From Stichopus chloronotus (lineage: Eukaryota; Echinodermata; Holothuroidea; Aspidochirotida; Stichopodidae): a stretch of DNA of 64,000 nt. The notes under the pieces are model-generated. The model was not told the DNA's origin and made no database searches. It saw nothing but the letters and a program-made list of their open reading frames with translations. The stretch is from NCBI GenBank assembly GCA_021234535.1, contig CM037843.1, positions 14,711,677 to 14,775,676 of the forward strand. Direction: 5' to 3'. Position numbers and translations under genes: made by a program. How positions within the stretch are numbered: position 1 is the stretch's first letter; every line of letters begins with the position of its first letter. Below, in pieces: positions 54,033 through 64,000 of this stretch.

Positions 54033-54140
54033 GAGGTCGTCTCTGAATGACATCTGAGAAATACGACGGAGAGATGCAGCCGGAGGAATCTCCAGGACTC
54101 AAGATTACCCCATTTTTGGAAACGAAGAAGAGTAGACCAT
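54033..54140 (-). CDS. TRPT1: TRPT1 coding exon 6
   Basis: 108 nt, acceptor ttcctacacag, donor gtaagt. Encodes DGLLFFVSKNGVILSPGD and YFSDVIQRRP, equivalent to human DGIPFFRSANGVILTPGN. Ends in phase 1, so at least one more exon follows. Confidence 0.9.
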
Positions 54141-57100
54141 CTGTGTAGGAAGAAAACAGATGCAGTGTGTAGGTGGTTATGACAGTTTAAAATGAATTGA
54201 ATTCCTACAAGTGCGAATTTTTCCACATTAAACTGAAGTGGAAAAAGTGATATTTTGAAATCACTGAAGCAATTTTGATTGGCCACATATTGGGCCAACA
54301 TACAAGACCTACAAAAGATACGTCAATAAATTGTGATGCTTCTGGTGACGTTTTGCACAAAATATGATTTCGTGGTCAAGATATTGGCAGTTGCAGTGGC
54401 TCCATGTGGCCCTTCATGTGTTGCCAATTAATGCATGCTGTTTTGAGTATGTTACACTTTTGCATTTAAATTATCCTTTGCTTCTTCAAAAAGAAATTAA
54501 GATTTAAAGGGGCACATTGGGTTGTGGCATGAAATTTACTTAATTTTCCTGAACCTGACAAGTTTCCTTCACATACTGATGACAAACAGTCAAACTAAGA
54601 GGATCTCCATGTATCAAATGCAAAAGAGCATAACTGAGTGGATAATTAACAATTCAGTTTGGTTTTGGAATATTTGTGACAGGATATTTTCACATTAGTA
54701 CTAATTTGTATGCACATAGCCACTACAAGCCTGAGCCAACATTCAAAAATTTGGACAATTTTTATTACTACAGGATGGGAAGCTTGACCAATTGTGCCAA
54801 TTATGAGCATTGCAATGTGTTTCTACCATTCAAACTTCTCACAGATTTATGGATATTTACTCAATTTGAGGCTTTAAGGGGAACTTGATGCTTTCATGAT
54901 TTAAGGGAAGATACTCATCACCACAGACAGTTCCAGTCCTTCCAACCACTTACATCTAGCCCCTCCTTCGGCCTGTCATAAATTCCTCCATGTGTAAACA
55001 CAATCCTTATTTAAACGCCCCTTATTCTTCATTGTAAGCATACACAGACCAAATGCACAATCAGAACACTAGAACAGTGTGGGCTGTGCACTAACAGCTA
55101 CTCTGCATAGTTCTTTTGAATTTGCTGTCAATCAAATAGCAAAGCCAGTTGAGAATTTTGCTTACCCCTTCGCTAAGCTGGCGTTGATGATTTGACTTCA
55201 CTGACAAGCATCAAATACTTTGTAACTTTCACGACAAAACTGATACGCTCTCTCAGATGCAAATCCAAATGAGAAAGTGCAGCACACGCAAAGACAAAAC
55301 ATGACATTCCCGGTATGAAATTATATTTACGTAACAACGTACAATCCACTGAAATTAGGGTTGACACCAAAACTGATATTATCGTTGGAATTAACTTTCA
55401 CTGCACACGGGTATACTAATAGGTTCTTTCTTCTCAGTCAATAGTCAGTGGGACTTCTTTTTATCCATATTATATGATGTTGAATTTGAGCAACGATAAA
55501 ATGCAAACAGGATACAACACAGGAACAATACATATTACTTGCCAGTGTTTTATCTTCTAAAGGTGAGCCGAGCCTCACCCTAATAATAGCAGTTACGAAG
55601 AGCTGATTTAATGACGAAAGTTGGGAGGTGAACCAAAAACCAAGTGACAGATTTGAGGGGTTGAGGAACTGTGAGTTTGATCACTTTATTAGTGAGAGAT
55701 GAATCACCTGCTGCCCCACCCAAAACTGCATCCACCAACACTCACTAATGACTGTATCCTTGATGGAAATGAAAAATAATCACAAGAAAAGGACAAAGTT
55801 GCCACTACATCGTCATCTCTGATATTTGTCCTGAGAGAGCAACATACACCAATGTTTGCTTTCTCATGATAATTTGTAACAGCCATGGTTACTCATATTT
55901 TCACTGATACCTTTGAGTGATTTTTCCAGGTCGATGTATATCATCAACTCACAGGATCCTCTCATCCCTAAAGAGAAACAAATCAATGAAACACAAAATG
56001 TTGTATTCTTCACACACGTTTCCTCAAATCTGAACAAATTTGTCATGGAAATTTTAATACCCTTTGCAACTATATGACAATGTCCTTGCACTTGTGCAGG
56101 GCTGCTTTGTAGTTTACAAGCTCAGGTAACTTTTCAATTTAATTGCTCAGATAGACTTCAGTTAAGATAGTAACTTAATAATACCCAAACAACAAATGAT
56201 GCTGACGATAGTAGACCGAATTGTTTTCTTTCTCTGAAGAGGCAATCATGAGTTTGTAGCCTAGGAATTCCACCTCTGTCAAAAACTACATTATGAGCTT
56301 CCTTTCTCTTGTTAGATATGGTAACTAATATCTCCATGAATCTTTCACATCATGAAGTTCTTGTAAATATTTGTACCACTGTACCAATGGTGCTAGTATT
56401 GAATTTAACAGAACCTATAATTCAATAACAAACAAAAGAACAAAAGTGTGTCAGAATCACACCAAGGCAAATTTAGGAAGACAAAAAAATGCTACCATTT
56501 TCAGATCAGTATCAATCATTGACGACAAATTTTCAGGTCTTACTTGTTGGTTGGTATCTATTTTATTAAAATTGCAGAGTGCAAATGGCTTCTTCATCAA
56601 CATAGTTGGTGATTTGCAGTATATTGTGTATGGTGTAAAGACATTCATCACAAGGAATACTTCCCAATACAAAATCCTCACATGTGGCATACAACAAGCA
56701 AGCAAAAGTGCATTCCAGTTTCAATGGTTTCATTGCTAACTTGAGGGGCCATATTGCATTAACATAGTTTTCATTGTTTGACCACTGGTGACTTCAGATA
56801 ACCTATGACCTCTTCCCAACACAAACACATTTTAGTCTAATAAAGGGCACCTACTTGATGAATATCAAAACTATGGATCATTCTAACTTGACATACTGTG
56901 TTGACAAAATATTCAGTATTTGACCTCTATTGACCTCAAACACCCTTTGACCTTCACCACAAACAATACAAGCTTTTGTCCTCAATGAGAGGTATCCACA
57001 AATATGAGAACAGTAAAATTCACGTATCTTGCGATATTGCAATAACAAGCTATGTGTCACAATCATACGCTCACATTTCCTTTACACACACCCATAAATA

Positions 57101-60100
57101 CAGTACATACACATGCCATCATAAATGAACAGATTTCACTTGAAATTTATACAAAAAAGCTGTGGTCCAGAAGGCGGGACACTGATATTTTTGCTGTCTC
57201 TTTGAAAATGGTCTGAAGGTTGTCATGTATCTTGCTGATAAATCCTTCATCTCAAGTGAGCAACTCTCACACACTGATATGAACATTGCTTCCTATAGCA
57301 CATGATATAGATCGGCATCACCTACCACTGATTACATTTTCACTGTCTCCTAGATCTCCTTGAGCAAAGTGAATGTGAGTTCTGTTCATCCTCTTTAATC
57401 CCTAAAAAGAAAGAATTCAAAAAGACTCTTGGATGGTAATTGTGTCATATGGATAGACCATTGTGGTCTGTGGCAGTGCCTCTGACGTCACTTCGGTTCC
57501 TTTAAACGGCACTTCGAAACATACCTACACATGTTGACATGCACAGCAGATAACACAAATTACATACAGCACTGTATGCATATGTACATGCAAACATGTA
57601 TGTGTGTAAGCATACTCCCACATATTTGTTTTTGCTGTTTGTGTAGCCTGTACTGTGTAAAACTGGGTCGACATTATTGACCTCACAGTGGGAACAAGTA
57701 GAGAACGTTATCGATGTACAACGAGTACAAGTGGAGAGCCTTGGAAAATGTTCTTAAACTTTCGTGGTGACTTTATGCATCTGACACTAAAGAAATTTGT
57801 ATGCTTTTGATAAATTTGAATGTTTTCCTAAACAATTTCTAAGACATGACTTCTAAATATAACCTTTCACAGGATTCACTGCACCTTACTGTATGTAAAC
57901 AACTAATGAAGTTCTGCTACACTGTGGCAAATTTCTATTCAAGGTAATTCCTGCTTTCAACTTTCAACATGACCTCATAAAGTGTCATCAGTAATGAAAA
58001 AGATGCACCAGAGGTGTTCCTTCCAAATACTTATATTTCTATACTTTATGATTGTCCTGGCCTTCAGGTGCATTTACACTTAACTGACATCACTTCTCAA
58101 AGCCAAAAGTCTTCTCTATGTACAAATATCCAGTCTACCAGGTAAAGGGAGTGGAGAAAAACAACGGGGTGCATGAGTGCCTACATTTCCCTCCCCTCCC
58201 CCTATTCTTCCTCTGGCTTTGCCCGTGGGAGACTAGTCACAGCTACTACAGTATTCCAAAGGAAGCTGAATAAATTTGTAACCATCTTAAAGTGGCAGGA
58301 GCCAAGAGGAGCTACAAGGATGAAAGAGATGAGAAGAGAGGCAGAGAAGCAAACAGGGAAAGTAAGACAATTAGTTACAACCATGAAACAAGCTCAAAGT
58401 AATGTACTTTCACTACATGAAATGTTTACGAATAAGGGAGTCAGACAAGAGTTTCTTCTGAAACAAAACATAAAAGCGAAAATGAAATAGACACATACGC
58501 GATTGCAAAGAATGAGTAAAATTGTGTTCAAAAGCACTGGACAATGTGACATCTATAGACTTAACACAATCAGACCTCTTTCTTGATATGTTCCCAGGCT
58601 TTGAAATAAGTTCCATGGACCACGACAGGAAACAAGCTTGGATCTGTTATTGGAGTCAACTCAGGGTCTTCTACCTATGTCAAAAGATGGATACAAACCA
58701 AAAATCATTGAGAAACCTTGCAGTGTTCTCACTGTACACACTGGGTTCCGTATCAGAGCTACTAAATGGATATACTTTGCTTGCTGTGAATACATACTAA
58801 ACAAAATCTATCCATTGATAAACATGTGATATGAAAACTATTGACAAGTACAAATTCTTGGCTGATTTCCATAATATTGAAGATTCCTGGTTAATATCCC
58901 TCCTGGGAAAGGAAAATCCAGCTTGCGGGAATTTTTCTTGTTTTTGTATTAAAGGGGGTTCAGCTGCGACCTATAATGGCTGCCACTTGCATATTCAATA
59001 TACAGTGCCTTTATGCATGCACTTCTTTGCACCACTTATTATAGAAATCTACATTTATATACTGATAGTGACAGAGAAGGCAAAAGTCATAGAAACAGAT
59101 AAGCTAGAATGACATCATTGTAAGTACTCACGCACTGAACAAATGAAGTTGAACAATACTAGGGGGCATCACAGGGGTTAGGGCAAAATAGCCTTCACCA
59201 TTTGCTGTACATAATGCATGCACAGCCCAAGAATTTGTTCATTGATATGTAACTACATCTTTGGGAAAGACAGCAATAAATGCAACATTTTGACTTTTCA
59301 AGGCAACCTGACAATATGCAGGGAAAATTACATGCTAACGTTTAGCTGTTTGCAAGTTACATTGTGTTACGCTATTTCACAAGAAAGCCTGTTGCCTTAC
59401 AGAATTTGAGCTTCACTTGTTTTTCCAGGACGTCATTCTCATTTATATATTTCTCTGGCAAAAGTAGAACTATCCAAGGTCCAACTTAATTTACTATTCT
59501 CAGAGAGCTTACTGTGAATGAATGACCCTGATTGGCCGCTATGAGGTCTCCTCTGACTCGATCTGACTTCAAGTCAAACCTCTTTTTCTGATTCTGATCA
59601 ACGACCCTCACGATGTCGTCTCTGCTGTATCGTCTGAACATGTGATGGGCTAGGAGTTCAGCAATGGGAATATATCCTCCTGTTTTAAGGCAAAGTAAAA
59701 GCTGAAATATTGTTTTGCAAAAGGAACAATGAGGGGCTTTTTTCTTTTTTATTGATTGCATTTCCAAGTTGGCTTCAAAGGATTTCCTGCAATTATCAAT
59801 ACGTTTGTTTGAAATATGCGTAACTCATAGAAACACAAAACTGAACGTAAAAGCATTGTTTAGTTATTGTGCAAAAATACCTTGATGAAATTCATAGTGC
59901 CACAGTGACACAATAGTACTTAGCTAAAGACACCGGGAGTGTTAGCAACCAAAGTACACATTTGCTGAAAGACATGATCGCAAAGAACTCACTGTATAAA
60001 TGATAACTTTGGCAGTAATTGCTAGTAAGTAAATTTGGGTAGACAATTTGTAGTTGTGCTTTATCTCTCATTTTCCAAAAATAAAAAAAATTTTCACGCG

Positions 60101-60821
60101 GTCCCAATAAAGGAGGCAGGCTGGGATGCTCTTCCACATGCCCGAGTTTGCCCAAAAATGATGGGCACGGTGGAAGTTTTACACAGAAGCTCTTAAACAA
60201 GAAATATGTAACTATGGCAAGGGCCATAACATAACAGCAGGCCTACTTACAATATACTGGTATTGTGTCTGTGTATACCCGAGTTATTGCATTAATGTGT
60301 TTTCTGTTCCTAGTTGGAGAGATTGCAACAAAAATGTGATTGATGCATGCACAGATATACATTTTGATGCACATTTTGTTGTTTTAAATAATCTATACTG
60401 TAGGATGCAACTTGAGTGTCTGACAGGAGTGAAGTCCGTCACTTTCTTTTACGTTAAGTAGAAACAATTCTGCAAATGTACAATTTAAAATAACACAGGA
60501 GATCAACACACAAATTAAATTTACTGTAGCAAGTTCAAATTATTTTCCTTTTTTTCTTTCGTCTTTATTATAAGAAGGCTAAGATGACAGAGCCCTTTCA
60601 TCTCAGCTAAGGAGAATGCAACACGACTTCTGATGTATACATGAAACACATTAAACCTGATTGGCATTCAGAACTTAAGAACAAGGTACAGGAGAGGTAA
60701 CGCACTGATGAAAAACACATTGCACTGGATGTACAGTACCTGGCAGAATCGTGAATCCAAGCTTTGGTGCTTTGTGCCGCAGCACAAATGACAATGTCTT
60801 AGACAGTTGTATATCACTCAT
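54033..60821 (-). CDS. TRPT1: tRNA 2'-phosphotransferase (KptA/Tpt1 family), 3' end unresolved
   Basis: Minus-strand coding exons 60821-60740, 59679-59513, 58674-58576, 57401-57326, 55967-55911 and 54140-54033 join in frame into 589 nt, 196 aa plus one base. The enzyme transfers the splice-junction 2'-phosphate of tRNA to NAD+; in metazoans, which also ligate tRNA by another route, the role may be broader. Seen: QLSKTLSFVLRH (Arg15-His16), KKRFDL (Arg61), ANQGHS, VVHGTY, RTHIHFA (Arg123), SGMRGSCEL and FVSKNGVILSPGD. Arg15, His16, Arg61 and Arg123 match yeast Tpt1 Arg23, His24, Arg71 and Arg138, so the catalytic tetrad is intact. Human TRPT1 is about 253 aa, so only a poorly conserved tail should be missing. 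Start chosen at MSDIQLSK in exon 1. Confidence 0.88.
54508..54873. mobile_element. TTAA-type MITE, 366 bp, in TRPT1 5'-to-3' intron region
   Basis: Flanked by TTAA at 54504-54507 and 54874-54877. Left end aggggcacattgggttg, right end ttactcaatttgaggct; the ends pair imperfectly. The body matches 51535-51880. It lies in the intron between TRPT1 exons 6 and 5. Confidence 0.65.
55911..55967 (-). CDS. TRPT1: TRPT1 coding exon 5
   Basis: 57 nt, acceptor tttctctttag, donor gtatca. Encodes GMRGSCELMIYIDLEKSLK, equivalent to human GMRSHCEIAVFIDGPLAL. Confidence 0.9.
56770..56970 (-). repeat. Diverged relative of the DR1-bearing repeat
   Basis: On the minus strand the stretch has gtcaaagggtgtttgaggtcaatagaggtcaaa, a run of AGGTCA-like half-sites like those in 18885-19345 but without a perfect DR1. 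Confidence 0.4.
57326..57401 (-). CDS. TRPT1: TRPT1 coding exon 4
   Basis: 76 nt, acceptor tctttttag, donor gtaggt. It encodes GLKRMNRTHIHFAQGDLGD, with the fourth catalytic Arg in NRTHIH. Confidence 0.9.
58576..58674 (-). CDS. TRPT1: TRPT1 coding exon 3
   Basis: 99 nt, phase 0 at both ends, acceptor ttgacatag, donor gtctga. Encodes VEDPELTPI and VVVHGTYFKAWEHIKKE, including the HGT motif of the NAD+ site. Confidence 0.87.
59513..59679 (-). CDS. TRPT1: TRPT1 coding exon 2
   Basis: 167 nt, acceptor ttaaaacag, donor gtaagc. It encodes GYIPIAELL, DDIVRVVDQNQKKRFDL (third catalytic Arg) and ANQGHSF. The Arg of human RANQGHS is Ala here, but yeast Tpt1 also lacks it. Confidence 0.92.
60740..60821 (-). 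CDS. TRPT1: TRPT1 coding exon 1
   Basis: ATG at 60821-60819; encodes MSDIQLSKTLSFVLRHKAPK with the catalytic Arg-His pair. Donor after ctgccag (gtactg), phase 1. Human has the same DVQLSKALSYALRH text. Confidence 0.88.
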
Positions 60822-60958
60822 GTTGATTTCCACAGAATGAAGTACTGAGGCAGTACCTACAGTATTGCAACATAAAAAAGCTGAAAAACAGACAGACAGG
60901 ATTCAATAATTAGTCATACAGAATGAAATTTACGTGCTAAATGCCAGAGCTGTATTGG

Positions 60959-60972
60959 CCCCCCCCCCCCCC
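60959..60972. repeat. C homopolymer
   Basis: A run of about 14 C, one of about twenty long G/C tracts spread over the window. Confidence 0.9.
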
Positions 60973-61589
60973 ATTACAGTGTAGTTTAATTTTGCTACAG
61001 AATCATTGAGAGTCATTGCATTTAATTCAAATTCTCCTGTAGGGACATTTTTGCTACAGTATGTATACATATGAAATCATACCATTTCATAAGGCAATGT
61101 TGCCTCCTAGTAACAGATACAAAGAGAGGTAGAATCTCAAGAGACCACGATACTGTACATGGATTTGTTACATATTTGAGACAATAAAGACAACTAAAAC
61201 TACATGCTCATGTTCAAATGTCTGCTGTTAAAGTTTCCTAAAAGGCTGAGAGAGTGAAGACAGTCAATAAGTGAACAATCAATATGGTACTGTAGACTCA
61301 ACCACCAACAGAAAAAGGAGAAAAATTGATGAGTATAGGGACACAAAAACAAACAAAAAAATTAAGAGGGCTGAAAAAATGGACCTGAGTGTGTAATTGA
61401 ACTAAGCAGTTTTGTGATAGCATTTGATTGTACCCAGGTTTATATGCAAAACCAACGCTGAACTCAGGTTTACTGTACATAGTCCATGGTTTCCCATTCA
61501 AGACTTTGCAGAGAATTTTTAAACTTCATTACCAATAAGGAAATTTTCATTATTCTGGGACAACTTCTGGGACACAGTGACATAGATTC

Positions 61590-61613
61590 ATCAATCATCA
61601 ACATCATCATCAA

Positions 61614-61659
<46 letters not shown>

Positions 61660-61667
61660 GTCATCAA
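61590..61667. repeat. (ATC)n / (GAT)n microsatellite at LINE 3' end
   Basis: A run of ATC triplets with three AAC interruptions near the start. On the minus strand it lies 45-120 bases after the last LINE coding sequence, where CR1/L2-type elements carry their simple-repeat tail. Confidence 0.9.
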
Positions 61668-61699
61668 ATAAGATGCTGTTGGCCATAGGTCATTTCATC

Positions 61700-62720
61700 A
61701 AGGAAAAAAGGATTAAAAGTAAGCTCTGTAGTTAAAGTAAACTTCTCTATTCCACCAGACTATATCTAAGTTTGACTTACATCTGCTCAAGGATGGCACA
61801 TTGATGATATACCTGTATGCTGGTAATTTCTCGACAAATGCCAATATTACTTTGGGTAAAAAGCCTCTGCCTAACATTTTTATTGCAACAAGGCTTAAGA
61901 ATCTTGAACTCTTGTCTGTAAGAACTTGAGTCCACTGCTCTCTGAAAAAGCTGATCATTAGCAAACAAGCCACCATTCAAATATTTGTACATATAAATCA
62001 TGGCACCTCATAGTCTTCTATACATGAGACAAAGCAAGTTCAAATTGTGTGACCAATCAGGATAACTGAAGTGAGTGAAACCAAAAATCAGTCTGGTTGC
62101 ATGTCTATGGATGGACTCAGTATTGTCAACATCTTTCTAGAGAAAAGGCGACCCAGCAGGAATGCCATGCTCCATAATAGGATGCACCATGGAAACGTAA
62201 AGAGTCTCTGTCCAGAAAACGAAAAGATCTTCTGACGATACCCAAGCGAAGTTAGTCATCCCAACAATACCAGCCGGATGATCATGGGATGATGCAAGGC
62301 AAGCTGATTGTCAACAAACAGTCAAAGATCTCTTTGACAAGAAATTATCTCAAGATTATGCCTAGCATCTGGAAGATCCTCTACTGAGTAAACATAATTT
62401 GGCCCAGACACACCCAACCTAAGAATGTGACACTTATCAGGGTGGAAATGAAGTTGACAATAACGGACCAATCGAAAGCCTTGTCGATAGAGTAGCAGAC
62501 TTTAACAGATCACAATCATCCATAGAACTAATCTCTTTGTAAAGTTTAGTATCGTCAGCAAATATTTTTATCCCACAATGGGAAATAACATCTGGTAAAT
62601 CTTTAATAAAGACCAAAAAACAGAGTGGGACCCAAAGCACTACCCTGAGGTACTGTACACAATACCATTTGTAATACCAGCACAGTCGGAAAAATGACCC
62701 CCAACACAAAAATGCTCCTT
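61700..62720 (-). pseudogene. CR1/L2-like LINE, 3' part of reverse transcriptase ORF
   Basis: Minus-strand frames with several frameshifts read, in order: VPQGSALGPTL (about 62650-62620), LVFIKDLPDVISHCGIK, FADDTKLY with the catalytic Asp-Asp pair (62568-62539), FHPDKCHILRLG (about 62455), then, after decayed text, YMYKYLNGGLF (about 61990), KILKPCCNKNVRQRLF and INVPSLSRCKSNLD near 61760. This is the C-terminal half of a non-LTR reverse transcriptase plus the C-terminal region. The 5' end stops abruptly near 62720, typical of 5' truncation. The clade is judged from motif style only. Confidence 0.82.
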
Positions 62721-63585
62721 ACATTGTCTTACATGTACTGTGCTGTACATGCTCAATTATCTTCAATGCCTTAAAATGTAGCTACCACAGTGTCAGGGCA
62801 TGCAAAGTAGTACAGCAAAACAGAGTAGTATTTGAGTGTACCATAATCAAAACATGATTTTGTTTGTTATGATTGTACTCATACTCAGCTTTGTGTTACC
62901 GTACTACAGTATTATTTGATCATACAGAGGTCTTCGAGCTGGCCAAACTTCAAAGCAATTTCATTTTTAGACATATCCCAAATCTGCAGTACAGTGTGCC
63001 ATTGGATCCATGGTGATCTTTTAGAATAATTCCCAATCAGACAAACTGCAGCATTTACAGACCTGAAGCAACCATCCTACAGTCGCTAGTTGGGGGGAGA
63101 TAAAGCCTGGTTCAGGAAAACATATGATCAGTGATAACTTAATAACTTAACAAAATACAAAACAAAAGGAAGAGCAATGGCCTCTGTGTCTAAGACAAGA
63201 AACAGGAAGGTCTGCTTGGGAAGGAACTACAGTAAATACTTTTGACGGATCTTCATGTTGATGTCACACGAGTGTCCTCTTACTCAGTTGTTAATGGTGA
63301 AACCACAAGCTTGGATGAGAAAATAAAAACTTAATGACAAATTAATCAACAGATCAAGCACCGGGTAATGACTGCTGGAAACTCTCCTTACAAGGCCTAC
63401 CTGCAGTATAGGCCTATGTGTTATATCCACTTGCGGGGGGCACTTTTTGTCAAATAGGGCAGTAGGCCTATATCAACAAATTAGAGGGTAAAACTCAATC
63501 TGACGACTCCCCCCCAACCTCAGCGAGAGGCGCTGCGTTTAGAACAGAGTTTGTGGTTGTGTGTGTTTGTTTCCTTCACTTCAAA
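62721..63585. other. Upstream region, nothing recognised
   Basis: Non-coding, with tactgta/tacagta words. It may contain TRPT1 upstream sequence, but no promoter signature can be supported. Confidence 0.35.
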
Positions 63586-63591
63586 AGTTAA

Positions 63592-63949
63592 AGGGGAAAT
63601 CAGGGTTTATTTTCACAATCTGTTTCATTACAATTCTCCACCGGTATCATACAATGACTTATAACTGACAAATATGATCACAATTACCTCAAAACATGTG
63701 GACAATTTCGAGAAACGAGTCAAATTCGGTATAATCGTATAGAGGTGGCCGTCTTGTCTTGTACATGAACGTTTATTTTTTTTACCTGCCAAACATCACG
63801 AGTTCTCATTCAACAGTAATTAACGCAATAATTACCGTTTCTCCTACCTTCAGACACCTCCCCAACGTGTCTATATTTCGGTGAACAATCAGTTTAGAAA
63901 GAAAAATCAACTAAAGGTGAATTTTCTCAGTCAAACCCTGATTTCCCCT
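63592..63949. mobile_element. TTAA-flanked MITE with perfect 17-bp inverted repeats, 358 bp
   Basis: Left end aggggaaatcagggttt (63592-63608) is exactly complementary to the right end aaaccctgatttcccct (63933-63949). TTAA flanks both sides (63588-63591 and 63950-63953), as for Kolobok/piggyBac-type elements. No coding capacity. The perfect ends indicate recent activity. Confidence 0.88.
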
Positions 63950-64000
63950 TTAAGGGAAATGATACGTACATGACTATAGTCTTACGCTCAATGCTCGAAT

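Noticed and set aside
61470..61671. Poly-Met minus frame and poly-Ile plus frame
   Set aside because: Both are translations of the (ATC)n tract at the LINE end.

Overview
The window looks like nuclear DNA of a marine invertebrate deuterostome, most likely an echinoderm (a sea cucumber would fit). It is AT-rich. The genes have GT-AG introns of 0.5 to 3 kb, and the coding sequences read as animal homologues. Non-coding DNA is crowded with MITEs, DNA-transposon relics, Penelope and CR1-like retroelement ends, microsatellites and long G/C homopolymers. The species call is inference; no species-diagnostic gene is present.

Layout. 1-11.1 kb has no recognised host gene; it holds a long (TA)n tract, a TTAA MITE and a broken Penelope-like element (minus strand, about 10.3-11.1 kb). 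11.93-12.10 kb is a one-exon microprotein gene that resembles vertebrate mitoregulin (MTLN). 14.77-21.43 kb and 38.77-47.71 kb are two tandem, same-strand, six-coding-exon genes for an Ntn-hydrolase of the isoaspartyl peptidase/L-asparaginase (ASRGL1) family. Both have complete frames (317 and 321 aa) and identical intron phases, and intron and 3' flank homology shows they came from a segmental duplication. The 23-38 kb between them holds a dead THAP9/P-element transposase gene (about 25.9-28.15 kb), an hAT MITE, tandem repeats, extra pieces of the duplicated flank and a possible transposon-derived exon. 49.5-50.3 kb is a nested hAT-like element. 54.03-60.82 kb on the minus strand is TRPT1/KPTA-type tRNA 2'-phosphotransferase; six coding exons are resolved and the last is not. 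61.6-62.7 kb is the 3' end of a CR1/L2-like LINE followed by a (GAT)n tract. 63.59-63.95 kb is a MITE with perfect 17-bp inverted repeats and TTAA on both sides.

How the genes relate. They look like ordinary metabolic and RNA-processing genes and form no operon or single pathway. The most informative signals are (i) the mitoregulin-like microprotein, (ii) asymmetric active-site change between the two ASRGL1 paralogues: copy 1 keeps the canonical threonines while copy 2 has Thr to Ser and neighbouring changes in the substrate loop, and (iii) a ~140-145 bp satellite carrying a perfect DR1 nuclear-receptor motif in or beside both paralogues. No new multi-gene system is evident. All exon boundaries were read by eye from splice signals, frame continuity and agreement between paralogues, with no transcript data.
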